From NCBI RefSeq assembly GCF_900108245.1, contig NZ_FNUY01000002.1:124001-188000 (forward strand): a DNA stretch of 64,000 bases, read 5' to 3'. The DNA is from Allobosea lathyri (GTDB lineage: Bacteria; Pseudomonadota; Alphaproteobacteria; Rhizobiales; Beijerinckiaceae). The translations under genes were made by a program, and so were the position numbers. The notes under the pieces are model-generated. The model made no database searches. It had not been told where the DNA came from and saw only the letters and a program-made list of their open reading frames with translations. Below, in pieces: positions 37,618-47,500 of this stretch; position 1 is the first letter of the stretch, and each line of letters opens with the position of its first letter.

Positions 37618-37737
37618 CTCCGGAGAGCCCTCATAGCGGCAAGCCGCCGTTCATAGTTCGACATTCATAGTGATTGGGCATGTTTGCCGTTCACCGCTAT
37701 GCGCTTTCCCAACGGCAACGTCTGAAGAGGTATTGGC

Positions 37738-39564
37738 ATGTGCGGCATCGTGGGGATTCTGGGCAAGGAAGCGGTCGCGACGCAGGTGATCGAGGCCCTT
37801 AGGCGGCTTGAATATCGCGGCTATGACTCGGCGGGCGTCGCCACGCTCGAAGGCGGGCTGCTGACGCGCCGCCGCGCCGAGGGCAAGCTCAAGAACCTCG
37901 AGATCCGCCTGTCCAATGAGCCCCTCGAAGGCCTGATCGGCATCGGCCACACCCGCTGGGCGACGCATGGCAAGCCCAACGAGACCAATGCCCATCCGCA
38001 TGCGACGGAAAAGCTTGCCGTCGTCCATAATGGAATCATCGAGAATTTCCGCGAGCTGCGCGCCGAGCTTCAGGCCGACGGCTATGTTTTCGCGACCGAG
38101 ACCGACACCGAGATCGTGGCCCATCTCGTCACGCGCGAACTCGATCGCGACAGGACGCCGGTCGAGGCCGTGGCTGCATCCTTGCCGCTGCTGCGCGGCG
38201 CCTTCGCGCTCGCCTTCCTGTTCCAGGGCGAGGAAGACCTGCTGATCGGCGCGCGCAAGGGCTCGCCGCTGGCAGTCGGCGTTGGCGATGGCGAGATGTA
38301 TCTCGGCTCGGACGCGCTCGCGCTCGCCCCTTTCACCAATCTCATCGCCTATCTCGACGAGGGCGACTGGGTCGTCCTCAACCGCAAGGGCGCAACCTTC
38401 TACGACAAGACGAATGCGATCGTCGAACGCCGCGCCCAGCGCGTCGCCGCCGGTGCGTTCCTGGTCGAGAAGGGCAACCATCGCCACTTCATGGCGAAGG
38501 AAATCTACGAGCAGCCCGAGGTCGTCGGCCATACGCTGACGCAATATCTCGACATGGCCAATGGCACGGTGCGTCTGCCTTTCGCCGATAAAATCGACTG
38601 GAAGGCTTTGTCTCGCCTTTCGGTTTCGGCTTGCGGCACGGCCTATTATGCCGGGCTGACGGCGAAATACTGGTTCGAGAAGCTCGCCCGCCTGCCGGTC
38701 GAGATCGATGTCGCCTCCGAGTTCCGCTACCGCGAAGCGCCGATGCCGGAAAACGGCCTCGCGCTCTTCGTCTCTCAATCGGGAGAGACCGCCGATACGC
38801 TGGCCTGCCTGCGCTACGCCCGGCAGGAGAAACAGACGATCCTGTCGGTCGTCAATGTGCCGACCTCGACCATCGCGCGCGAAAGCGACGCGGTCGCGCC
38901 GACGCTGGCCGGGCCGGAGATCGGGGTCGCCTCGACCAAGGCCTTCACCTGCCAGCTGACTGCGCTTGCCTGCCTCGCATTGGCTGCGGCGCGGGCGCGC
39001 GGGACGCTGTCGACGGCAGACGAGGCGCGACATGTCCAGAGCCTGATCGCGCTGCCGGGGCTGATCGCGAAGGCGCTCGAGCTGGAGCCGGCGATCGAGA
39101 AGCTCGCCCGCGAACTCTCCAAGGCGAAAGACGTGCTGTATCTCGGGCGCGGCACGAGCTTCCCGATGGCATTGGAAGGCGCGCTGAAGCTGAAGGAAAT
39201 CAGCTACATCCACGCAGAAGGTTACCCGGCTGGCGAACTCAAGCATGGTCCGATCGCGCTGATCGACGAGGACATGCCGGTCATCGTCATTGCGCCTCAT
39301 GACGCGTTGTTCGAGAAGACGGCGTCCAACATGCAGGAAGTTGCCGCGCGCGGCGGGCGGATCATCCTGATCACCGACGCCAGGGGCGCTGCCGAATGCG
39401 GCATCGTGCCCGAGGCGACCATCATCATGCCGGAGATGGACCCGCTGTTCGCGCCGATCGTCTATGCCTTGCCGGTCCAGATGATCGCCTATCAAACGGC
39501 CGTCTTCATGGGCAAGGACGTCGACCAGCCGCGCAACCTGGCGAAATCCGTCACCGTGGAGTGA
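37738..39564 (+). CDS. glmS: Glucosamine-fructose-6-phosphate aminotransferase
   Basis: Converts fructose-6-P and glutamine to glucosamine-6-P. The 608-residue product starts MCGIVGILG with nucleophile Cys2. The glutaminase domain (GIGHTRWATHGKPNETNAHPH) covers about residues 1-230, and two SIS domains follow (SACGTAYYAGL, SQSGETADTLACLRYA, YLGRGTSFPMALEGALKLKEISYIHAEGYPAGELKHGPIALID). The C-terminus NLAKSVTVE is standard. No glmS ribozyme is expected or seen upstream in the 120-nt gap to glmU. Confidence 0.97.
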   Translation: MCGIVGILGKEAVATQVIEALRRLEYRGYDSAGVATLEGGLLTRRRAEGKLKNLEIRLSNEPLEGLIGIGHTRWATHGKPNETNAHPHATEKLAVVHNGIIENFRELRAELQADGYVFATETDTEIVAHLVTRELDRDRTPVEAVAASLPLLRGAFALAFLFQGEEDLLIGARKGSPLAVGVGDGEMYLGSDALALAPFTNLIAYLDEGDWVVLNRKGATFYDKTNAIVERRAQRVAAGAFLVEKGNHRHFMAKEIYEQPEVVGHTLTQYLDMANGTVRLPFADKIDWKALSRLSVSACGTAYYAGLTAKYWFEKLARLPVEIDVASEFRYREAPMPENGLALFVSQSGETADTLACLRYARQEKQTILSVVNVPTSTIARESDAVAPTLAGPEIGVASTKAFTCQLTALACLALAAARARGTLSTADEARHVQSLIALPGLIAKALELEPAIEKLARELSKAKDVLYLGRGTSFPMALEGALKLKEISYIHAEGYPAGELKHGPIALIDEDMPVIVIAPHDALFEKTASNMQEVAARGGRIILITDARGAAECGIVPEATIIMPEMDPLFAPIVYALPVQMIAYQTAVFMGKDVDQPRNLAKSVTVE

Positions 39565-40005
39565 CTATGGCTCGCGTGCCGGCTCCGGCCGGCTCGCGAC
39601 ATAGCTTCCCGCCGCTATCAACCCAGCGCCGGCCGTCCACAATGCGATGGGCGGCGCATCGGTCACCGCAAGCAAGGCGAAGCTTGCCGCCATCGAGCCG
39701 CATGCCGTCAGCTTGGCCCTGCGGCTGATCGCGCCGGTCTCGCGCCAGCGGCGCACATGCGGGCCGAGATGCGGATGGCCGAGCAGCCAGGCCTCGAAAC
39801 GCGGCGATGATCGCGAAAAGCACCAGGCCGCCAGAATCAGGAAAACGGTGCCCGGCATCAGCGGCAGGATCAGCCCGATCACGCCGAGCGCCGTGAAAAT
39901 CCATCCTGCCGCGAGCAGAAGCGGGCGGCGCCAAAGGCGAAATCGCCCGTTTTCTTCCGCCACGGCCTCATCCTTGCTTGGTTGGACGCGATACGGGGCT
40001 GGCAT
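39565..40005 (-). CDS. DUF454 (YbaN-family) membrane protein
   Basis: A 146-residue protein with hydrophobic segments RPLLLAAGWIFTALGVIGLILPLMPGTVFLILAAWCFSRSSPRFEAWLLGHPHLGPHVRRWRETGAI. This is the full DUF454 signature (LPLMPGTxFLILAAxCFxRSSPRxxxWLLxH). Two further segments lie after residue 100. It is a small inner-membrane protein of unknown function. Its stop abuts the glmS stop on the opposite strand, and it is divergent from the DUF502 gene. Confidence 0.88.
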   Translation of the reverse strand: MPAPYRVQPSKDEAVAEENGRFRLWRRPLLLAAGWIFTALGVIGLILPLMPGTVFLILAAWCFSRSSPRFEAWLLGHPHLGPHVRRWRETGAISRRAKLTACGSMAASFALLAVTDAPPIALWTAGAGLIAAGSYVASRPEPAREP

Positions 40006-40098
40006 GTGCCGGCGTCTCGCTTATCTTGACCATATCGCGGCGCAACGCCGCTTGGGCAAGCAGGGTCTTCTTCGGAGGTCGCCTTTTCAGGATGAGAC

Positions 40099-40812
40099 AT
40101 GACCGCCGGCCCACCTGATCCCCGCCTCATCATTCACACCGACCTGCTGCGCCCGACCTTCGGTACGCGGCTGCGGCGCTATTTCCTGACCGGGCTGGTC
40201 ATCGCCGCGCCTCTGGCGATCACGGCCTCGGTGACCTGGTGGTTCATCAATTTCATCGACGGCCTGGTCAAGCCGTTCATTCCCAACTCCTATTTGCCCG
40301 ATTCCTACCTGCCTTACCCAATTCCCGGCTTCGGGCTGGTGATCGGGCTGATCGGGTTGACCCTGCTCGGATTCCTGACGGCCAATCTCGTCGGCCGGTC
40401 GCTGATCAACGCGGGAGAGGCGATCCTTGACCGCATGCCGGTGGTGCGCAGCCTCTACAAGGGGATCAAACAGGTCTTCGAGACGATCTTCTCGCAGTCG
40501 GGCACCTCGTTTCGCAAGGTCGGGATGGTGCAGTTCCCGCAGCCCGGCATGTGGTCGATCGTCTTCATCGCGCAGGAAGCCGCGCCCGACATCGCGGGCA
40601 AGCTGCCCAATGGCGAGGAACAGATCGGCGTGTTCCTGCCGTGCACGCCGAACCCGACGACCGGCTTCTTCTTCTATCTGCCGCGCAAGGAGGTCGTCGA
40701 GTTGACGATTTCCGTGGAGGATGGCGCCAAGCTGATCATGTCGGCTGGGTTGATCCAGCCTGGCGAAGCGGCACCGAAGCTGATGCCGGGCAATGGCAAG
40801 CCACAGGACTGA
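40099..40812 (+). CDS. DUF502 membrane protein
   Basis: A 237-residue protein with two membrane segments (YFLTGLVIAAPLAITASVTWWFINFID and FGLVIGLIGLTLLGFLTANLVGRSL) followed by a soluble domain. It has the DUF502 signatures MPVVRSLYKGIKQVFETIF, GMVQFPQPGMWSIVFIAQEA, VFLPCTPNPTTGFFFYLPRKEV. The role is unknown. Position between glmS and recG is common in alphaproteobacteria. GGATGAG lies just before the ATG. Confidence 0.9.
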   Translation: MTAGPPDPRLIIHTDLLRPTFGTRLRRYFLTGLVIAAPLAITASVTWWFINFIDGLVKPFIPNSYLPDSYLPYPIPGFGLVIGLIGLTLLGFLTANLVGRSLINAGEAILDRMPVVRSLYKGIKQVFETIFSQSGTSFRKVGMVQFPQPGMWSIVFIAQEAAPDIAGKLPNGEEQIGVFLPCTPNPTTGFFFYLPRKEVVELTISVEDGAKLIMSAGLIQPGEAAPKLMPGNGKPQD

Positions 40813-40835
40813 GCCTGCGGCCTGGGCAGGTATTT

Positions 40836-41672
40836 TCAGGGCTTCAGGGGAACCCAGATTTCGGTGACGCCGGTTCCCGTGCGTGGATCGAAGCGTTCGT
40901 CATAGCGCTCGAAGCCCGGTGTTTCCGCGAGGCTGCGGCCGGATTTCGGTAGCCAGTCCCGGAAAATCGCCTCGAAACTCGCCTTGATCGTCGAGATATG
41001 GTGGCGATGGCTGAAGACGGCATAGGTTTGGGCTGGAATGCGGACCCGGACAAAATCGTCGGGCAGATCGTCGAAGGACGAGACCTCGACGCCGGCGATA
41101 TAGTCGAAATGGCCGGCATCGTCCGGGTTCACGCAGACGCCATAGCCGGTCGATCCCGTCTGCTTGGGTACATGGCCGATATGGGGCGCGAAGCGCTGCC
41201 AAAGCGAGGGAATGCCGGCGCTGCTGTTCTCATAGGTGAAATGCCCGCCAAGCCCGGCGATGAGCAGGCTGTTGCCGTCGACGAGGCGCGGCGCTTCAAG
41301 TGTGACGGTCGGTGTCTTGTCCATGATGATGGGCTCCACGAGCATGAGGCTGTCGAGATCGCCTTTTTCGCGCAAAGCTTCCGGCGTCAGGCCGAACTGC
41401 TCGCGAAAGGCGCGGGTGAAGGCCTCGTGAGAGCCATAGCCCCAGTCGAGTGCGACGGAGAGGATGTCCGGCGCGCCGGCCGCCAGCGTGCGGGCGGCTT
41501 CGGTCAGGCGGCGGCCGCGCACATAGCGCATCACCGACTGCCCGGTCGCGACCCCGAAGGCGCGGCACAGATGGAAGCGCGAGACACCGCTGACCTCGGC
41601 GATCTCATCGAGCGAGATCCCGGAGGCGAAGCGGCTTTCGACGCACCAGATGGCTTTGACGACCGGGTCCAT
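40836..41672 (-). CDS. AraC-family regulator with GyrI-like effector domain
   Basis: A 278-residue transcription factor. An AraC/XylS double helix-turn-helix covers residues 1-105 (ISLDEIAEVSGVSRFHLCRAFGVATGQSVMRYVRGRRLTEAARTLAAG...DILSVALDWGYGSHEAFTRAFREQFGLTPEALR). A GyrI-like small-molecule domain covers about residues 120-278 (ending FERYDERFDPRTGTGVTEIWVPL). This matches the Rob/SbmC-type layout, often linked to antibiotic or stress responses. ATGs at 41672 and 41702 are both possible, and I use the shorter form. The target genes are unknown. Confidence 0.85.
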   Translation of the reverse strand: MDPVVKAIWCVESRFASGISLDEIAEVSGVSRFHLCRAFGVATGQSVMRYVRGRRLTEAARTLAAGAPDILSVALDWGYGSHEAFTRAFREQFGLTPEALREKGDLDSLMLVEPIIMDKTPTVTLEAPRLVDGNSLLIAGLGGHFTYENSSAGIPSLWQRFAPHIGHVPKQTGSTGYGVCVNPDDAGHFDYIAGVEVSSFDDLPDDFVRVRIPAQTYAVFSHRHHISTIKASFEAIFRDWLPKSGRSLAETPGFERYDERFDPRTGTGVTEIWVPLKP

Positions 41673-41773
41673 GGCGTTCTCACAAAGGCGCGGACGAAGC
41701 ATGCCGGGATCAGGCCACAGGCCGCTTGATCGGGATTGATCTTGCCCCGGAAAGACGCTGGTGGCGACTGCTG

Positions 41774-43876
41774 CTAACCTGCTCTCAGCAGCCTGATCGC
41801 GACATCGCGCTCGAACAGATAGAGCAGCGCCCTCACAGCCTCGCCGCGCGGGCTTTCCAGTTGCGGGTCGCGCTCGATCAGGAGGCGCGCGTCGTCGCGT
41901 GCGGCCGCCAGCAGGTCGCCGTCGGTTTCTGGCCGGGCGAGGCGCCAATCGGGCGAGCCCGACTGCTTCGTGCCCAGCACCTCGCCTTCGCCGCGCAGGC
42001 GCAGGTCTTCCTCGGCAATGCGGAAGCCGTCCTCGGTCTCGCGCATGATGGTCAGGCGGGCCTCCGCCACCGGCCCGAGCGGACCCTTGTAGAGCAGCAG
42101 GCAGGTCGAGGCGGCCGAGCCGCGCCCGATGCGCCCGCGCAACTGGTGAAGCTGCGCCAGCCCGAAGCGTTCGGCATGTTCGATCACCATGACGCTGGCA
42201 TTGGGGACATCGACACCGACCTCGATCACCGTGGTCGAAACCAGTATACGCGTCTGGCCCGCCACGAAGGCCGCCATAGCGGCGTCCTTGTCGCGGCCGG
42301 GCATCTGGCCATGCAGCAGCCCGACGCGGTCGCCGAAGAGGTCCCGCAGCGCCTCCGCGCGCTCCTGCGCGGCGGCTACATCGAGCGTGTCGGATTCCTG
42401 TACCAGCGGGCAAACCCAATAGACCTGCGCGCCGGTCTCGATCGCGCGGTCGATACCGCCGACGACCTCGTCATAACGATCGAGCGAGAGGGCTTTCGTC
42501 GCGATCGGCTTGCGGCCCGCCGGTTTCTCGGCCAGCACGGAAATGTCCATGTCGCCGAACCAGGTCAGGGAGAGCGTGCGCGGGATCGGCGTCGCGGTCA
42601 TCACGAGGATGTCGACGGCCTCGCCCTTGGAGCCGAGCAGCAGGCGCTGATGCACGCCGAAACGGTGCTGCTCGTCGACGATGGCGAGCGCGAGGTCCTG
42701 GAACGCAACGCCCTCCTGGAACAGCGCATGCGTTCCAACCGCGATCGCGATCTCGCCATTTGCCAGCCCCTCCAGCACGCGGGCCCGGCCGGGGCCCTTC
42801 TCGCGGCCGGTCAGGAGCGCGAGCTTGAGGCCTGCGGCTTCGGCGAGAGGCGCCAGGCGCTCGGCATGCTGACGGGCGAGAATTTCTGTGGGCGCCATCA
42901 GCACGGATTGGCGGCCGGCTTCGGCTGCGGCGGCCATTGCGAGCAGCGCGACGACCGTCTTTCCCGAGCCGACATCGCCTTGCAGCAGGCGCAGCATCCG
43001 CTCGGGCTTTTCCATGTCGTCATGGATGTCGCTGAGGGCCTGCCGCTGGCCGTCTGTCAATGTGAAGGGCAGGGCGGCTTCGATCCTGCGCCGCAAGGCG
43101 CCGTCGCCCGCTGTTGCGCGGCCGGCGATCTTCTTCTGCTGCCTGCGCACCAGAGCGAGCGCGATCTGGCTCGCCAGCAGTTCGTCATAGGCGACGCGCC
43201 GCCTGACGATGGTGTCGCCTTCGACGGCTTTCAGATCGGGCGGGTGGTGCAGCGCCTGCATCGCCGTGGAGAATGACGGAAAGTCGCTCTTGGCCAGGAA
43301 GCCGGGATCCTGCCATTCCGCCAGATCCGGGCAGCGCTCGGCGGCAGCGGCCGCGATGCGCGTCATGACGCGCGGGCCGACGCCCTCGGTCAGGCCATAG
43401 ACCGGCTCGATTGCCGGCATCGTCGCGGCGAGCTTGGGGTCGAGGATGCGATCTGGATGTACCATCTGGCGCATGCCGTCCCAGAGTTCGAGCTTGCCCG
43501 AGATGATGCGATAGGCGCCGACCGGCATGGTCTGGAGGAGATGGCGCACATCGGCGTGGAAGAACACGAGCGTCACGTCGCCGGTCTCGTCCTCGACGAC
43601 GATACGGTAGGGCGCCTTCGCCTTCGTCGCCGGGGCGGGGCGATGTTCGCTCACGCGCGCGCTGAAGGTCGCGACATCGCCGATCGGCGCGTCGGCGATC
43701 GAGGCGCTCGGGCGCCGGTCGATCGCGCCTGTCGGCAGGTGGAACAGCAGGTCGATGACGCGCGCGCCGCGCGTCTCGTCGCCCAGCAGCTTGTCGAGCG
43801 CCTTGGCCGTCTTGGGGCCGACGCCCGACAGCGTCGTGACAGGTGCGAAGAGCGGATCGAGGAGGGACGGGCGCAA
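41774..43876 (-). CDS. recG: ATP-dependent DNA helicase RecG
   Basis: Branch-migration helicase that rescues stalled forks. The 700-residue product has an HhH-like N-terminus (LSGVGPKTAKALDKLLG), the wedge/OB domain (about 50-160) and SF2 helicase motifs. Motif I (GDVGSGKTVVALLA) is near residue 300, motif II is DEQHRFG, motif III is TATPIPRTL, and motif VI is QLRGRIGRG. A C-terminal RecG-type tail (FRIAEEDLRLRGEGEVLGTKQSG) follows. The sdhE-mfd pair lies divergently upstream. Confidence 0.95.
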   Translation of the reverse strand: MRPSLLDPLFAPVTTLSGVGPKTAKALDKLLGDETRGARVIDLLFHLPTGAIDRRPSASIADAPIGDVATFSARVSEHRPAPATKAKAPYRIVVEDETGDVTLVFFHADVRHLLQTMPVGAYRIISGKLELWDGMRQMVHPDRILDPKLAATMPAIEPVYGLTEGVGPRVMTRIAAAAAERCPDLAEWQDPGFLAKSDFPSFSTAMQALHHPPDLKAVEGDTIVRRRVAYDELLASQIALALVRRQQKKIAGRATAGDGALRRRIEAALPFTLTDGQRQALSDIHDDMEKPERMLRLLQGDVGSGKTVVALLAMAAAAEAGRQSVLMAPTEILARQHAERLAPLAEAAGLKLALLTGREKGPGRARVLEGLANGEIAIAVGTHALFQEGVAFQDLALAIVDEQHRFGVHQRLLLGSKGEAVDILVMTATPIPRTLSLTWFGDMDISVLAEKPAGRKPIATKALSLDRYDEVVGGIDRAIETGAQVYWVCPLVQESDTLDVAAAQERAEALRDLFGDRVGLLHGQMPGRDKDAAMAAFVAGQTRILVSTTVIEVGVDVPNASVMVIEHAERFGLAQLHQLRGRIGRGSAASTCLLLYKGPLGPVAEARLTIMRETEDGFRIAEEDLRLRGEGEVLGTKQSGSPDWRLARPETDGDLLAAARDDARLLIERDPQLESPRGEAVRALLYLFERDVAIRLLRAG

Positions 43877-44021
43877 GCTGGCTCTCGGAACATGTCAGGA
43901 GTGCGAAGATCGCGGTGCTTCTGCCGCTGACTTCGTGGGGTTGCAACGCTATATAGCGCGCGACGGCAGGCTCCGCGACGGGGCCGGCCCGATCGTCATT
44001 GCATCGTCCCGAGGTTTTCAC

Positions 44022-44318
44022 ATGAGTGGCTCGACGAGGACCAGCGCCGATCTCGACCCGCGCCGGCGAAAGATCCTGTTTCGCGCCTGGCATCGCGGCA
44101 TGCGCGAGACCGATCTGATCATGGGCCGCTTCGCCGATGCCGAGATCGGCAAGTTGACGGATGCGGAGCTCGACGTGTTCGAGCAGCTGATCGAGGTTCT
44201 GGACCGCGACCTGCTGTCATGGATCACCGGCGAGGCGCAGGTTCCGTCGAATTACGACACGGATGTGTTTCGGCGGCTGAAGGCCTTCCACAATCACACC
44301 AAGCCGATTCATGTTTGA
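44022..44318 (+). CDS. sdhE: FAD assembly factor SdhE (DUF339)
   Basis: A 98-residue protein that promotes covalent FAD attachment to succinate dehydrogenase SdhA. The RGxxE motif is seen as RGMRE (residues 25-29), and RRRKILFRAWHRGMRETDLIMGRFAD and FEQLIEVLDRDLLSWITG are family-typical. The start at 44022 gives the usual length. The longer frame from 43755 is not supported. It sits between recG and mfd, a common arrangement. Confidence 0.93.
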   Translation: MSGSTRTSADLDPRRRKILFRAWHRGMRETDLIMGRFADAEIGKLTDAELDVFEQLIEVLDRDLLSWITGEAQVPSNYDTDVFRRLKAFHNHTKPIHV

Positions 44319-44345
44319 GCCGATGATGATGCGCGCGAACCGCTT

Positions 44346-44474
44346 TCCCTCCCCCCGCTTGCGGTGGGGAGGGTTGGGGTGGGGGGCCGGAAAGCCCGAG
44401 CGCCATCCTTCGACGTCGTGCCGAGCGGCGCTGCCCCCCACCCCAACCCTCCCCACCGCAAGCGGGGGGAGGGA
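44346..44474. repeat. Perfect 41-bp inverted repeat between sdhE and mfd
   Basis: The left arm (44346-44386) and right arm (44434-44474) are exact reverse complements over 41 bp, with a 47-nt spacer. The arms are made of C/G runs around CCGCTTGCGG and GGGTTGGGGTGGGG. RNA from this site would form a very stable hairpin. The right arm ends about 50 nt before the mfd start. Confidence 0.9.
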
Positions 44475-44525
44475 GTTCGTTTGCGCATCAGGCGCCCTTT
44501 TTTTCACGCGGTATCACCTTTCCCC

Positions 44526-47500
44526 ATGAGCATTCCGCCTCCCGCCCAACTCGCCAAGCTGCAGATCGACCGCATCCTCGACGCGCTCAACCGCGGCGAC
44601 AAGCCGACGCTTGCCAGCGTGCCCGATGGGTTTGACGCCGTCGTCCTTGCCGATCTCGTCCGTGCGCGGGCCAAGAAGGCCGAAGGCACGGCGCTGCTGG
44701 TCTTCATCGCCCGTGACGGCCAGCGCCTGCAGGTGATCGAGAACGCGCTGCAATTCGTTGCGCCCGATCTCGAGGTCATGTCCTTCCCGGCCTGGGATTG
44801 CCAGCCTTACGATCGCGTCTCGCCGGCGCCCTCGATCGTCGCGCATCGCATGACGACGCTGTCGCGGCTTGCCAAGACCAAGTCCGGCGACAAGCCGCGC
44901 CTGCTGCTGACCACCGTCAACGCCGCGCTCCAGCGTGTGCCGGCCTTCTCGAAGGTCGCTTCGGAAAGCTTTTCGGCCGCGCCGGGCAACATGGTCGATA
45001 CAGACCAGCTCGCGCGCTGGCTCGACATGAACGGCTATCTGCGGACCTCGACCGTGCGCGAGACCGGCGAGTTTGCCGTGCGCGGCGGCATCGTCGATCT
45101 CTATCCGCCGGGCATGCCGGCGCCGATCCGGCTCGACTTCTTCGGCGACACGCTGGAATCGATCCGCACCTTCGATCCGGAGACGCAGCGCACCACGGGA
45201 CAGCTGCGCGGGCTCGATCTCGTGCCGATGTCCGAGGCGCAGATGACCAGCGAAAGCATCAAGCGCTTTCGCCAGAGCTACATCACGAATTTCGGCACGC
45301 CCGGTCGCGACGACACGCTCTATGAAGCGGTCAGCGAGGGCCGTCGCCCCGCCGGTCTGGAGCACTGGCTGCCGCTGCTGGCCGACAGGCTCGACACGCT
45401 CTTCGCCTATCTGCCCGACGTGCCGATGGTGCTCGATGCCCAGGCCGAGGATGCGGTCGGCGAGCGCATCAGCCTGATCAAGGACTATTACGACGCCCGC
45501 AAGGCGGCGATGGACCAGCCCAGCGCCGGCGGCATGCCCTACAAGCCGCTGAAGCCTGACGCGCTTTATCTCTCGCCGGCCGAATGGCGCGGCATCGTCG
45601 ACCATGCCGGGGCAGCCTCGTTCACGCCCTTCCAGCTGCCCGATAGCGACGGCAAGCTGATCATCGATCTCGGCGCGCGCCAGGGCCGCAGCTTCGCCGC
45701 CGAGCGCGCCGACAATGCCGGCAGCGTGTTCGATGCTGCGGTTGCGCATGTGAAGGCGCTGCAGGCCGATGGCCGTCGCGTCATCCTCGCGGCCTGGTCG
45801 GAAGGCTCGCGCGAGCGGCTGGCGCATGTGCTGGCCGATCACGGCCTGAAGACCGTGCAGACCACAGGCTCGCTTCGCGCGGCTTTCGATCTCAAGCCCG
45901 GCACGACGGCGCTCGCGGTCTGGGGTTTCGAGGCCGGCTTCGAGGCCGGCAAGCTCGCGGTGGTCGGCGAGCAGGACATTCTCGGCGACCGGCTGGTGCG
46001 CCCGCGCAAGAAGACGCGGCGTCCGCAGGATTTCATCGCGGAGCTGTCATCGCTCAGCCCTGGCGATCTCGTCGTCCATGTCGATCACGGCATTGGCCGC
46101 TTCATCGGCCTGCGCACCATCACGGCGGTCGGCGCGCCGCATGACTGCCTCGAAATCCACTACGCAGCCGATTCCAAGCTCTTCCTGCCGGTCGAGAACA
46201 TCGAGCTTTTGTCGCGCTATGGCTCGGAGGATACCGAGGTCGCGCTTGACCGGCTCGGTGGTGGCGGCTGGCAGGCGCGCAAGGCCAAGCTGAAGCAACG
46301 CATCCGCGAAATGGCGGGCAAGCTGATCGCGATTGCAGCTGCGCGCGCGCTCAAGGAAGCTCCGCGCCTGATCCCGCAGGAGGGACTCTATGACGAGTTC
46401 CGCGCCCGTTTTCCGTTCGAGGAGACGGAGGATCAGCAGAACACGATCGATGCGGTGCTCGACGACATGGCGGCCGGCCGCCCGATGGACCGGCTGGTCT
46501 GCGGCGATGTCGGGTTCGGCAAGACCGAGGTCGCGCTGCGGGCCGCCTTCGCTTGCGCATTGAACGGCAAGCAGGTCGCGGTCGTGGTGCCCACCACGCT
46601 GCTGGCGCGGCAGCACTACCGCAATTTCGCCGAGCGCTTCAAAGGGCTGCCGGTCAATGTCGGTCAGGCCTCGCGCTTTGTCCCGGCTGCCGATCTCAAG
46701 GCGGTGAAGGCCGGCATCAAGGACGGCACGATGGACATCGTCGTCGGCACTCATGCGCTGCTCGGCAAGGCGATCGAGTTCAAGGATCTCGGCCTCGTCA
46801 TCGTCGACGAGGAGCAGCATTTCGGCGTCAATCACAAGGAGCGGCTGAAGGAGTTCCGCGCTGAGGTGCATATGCTGACGCTGACGGCGACGCCGATCCC
46901 GCGCACGCTGCAGCTCGCCATGACCGGCGTGCGCGAGCTCTCGATCATCGCGACGCCGCCGGTCGACCGGCTCGCCGTCCGCACCTTCGTCACGCCTTTC
47001 GATCCGCTGATCGTGCGCGAGGCGCTGCTTCGCGAACGCTACCGGGGAGGGCGCTCCTTCTATGTCGTGCCGCGCATCGAGGACATCTCCGACGTCAAGG
47101 ACTTCCTGGACAAGCAGGTGCCCGAGGCCAAGGTCGGCATCGCGCATGGCCAGATGGCCGCCGGTCAGCTCGAAGACGTGATGACGGCCTTCTATGAGGG
47201 CCAGTACGATGTCCTGCTATCGACCACGATCGTCGAATCGGGTCTCGATATCCCGACCGCCAACACCTTGATCGTGCATCGCGCCGACATGTTCGGCCTA
47301 GCCCAGCTCTACCAGCTGCGTGGCCGCGTCGGCCGCTCGAAGGTGCGCGCCTACGCCCTCTTCACCTTGCCGGCCAACCGCAAGCTGACCGAGCAGGCCG
47401 AGCGGCGGCTGAAGGTGCTGCAGTCGCTCGACACGCTCGGCGCCGGCTTCCAGCTCGCCAGCCACGATCTCGACATCCGCGGCGCCGGCAACCTGCTCGG

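Noticed and set aside
37618-37737. glmS ribozyme upstream of glmS
   Set aside because: That ribozyme belongs mainly to Gram-positive bacteria, and the 120-nt gap shows no matching core.
37651-39495. A 614-codon open frame on minus across glmS
   Set aside because: Antisense to glmS, which is complete and highly conserved.
44364-44525. N-terminal extension of Mfd by 54 residues
   Set aside because: The segment translates the inverted repeat and gives Arg/Pro/Gly-rich sequence unlike Mfd.
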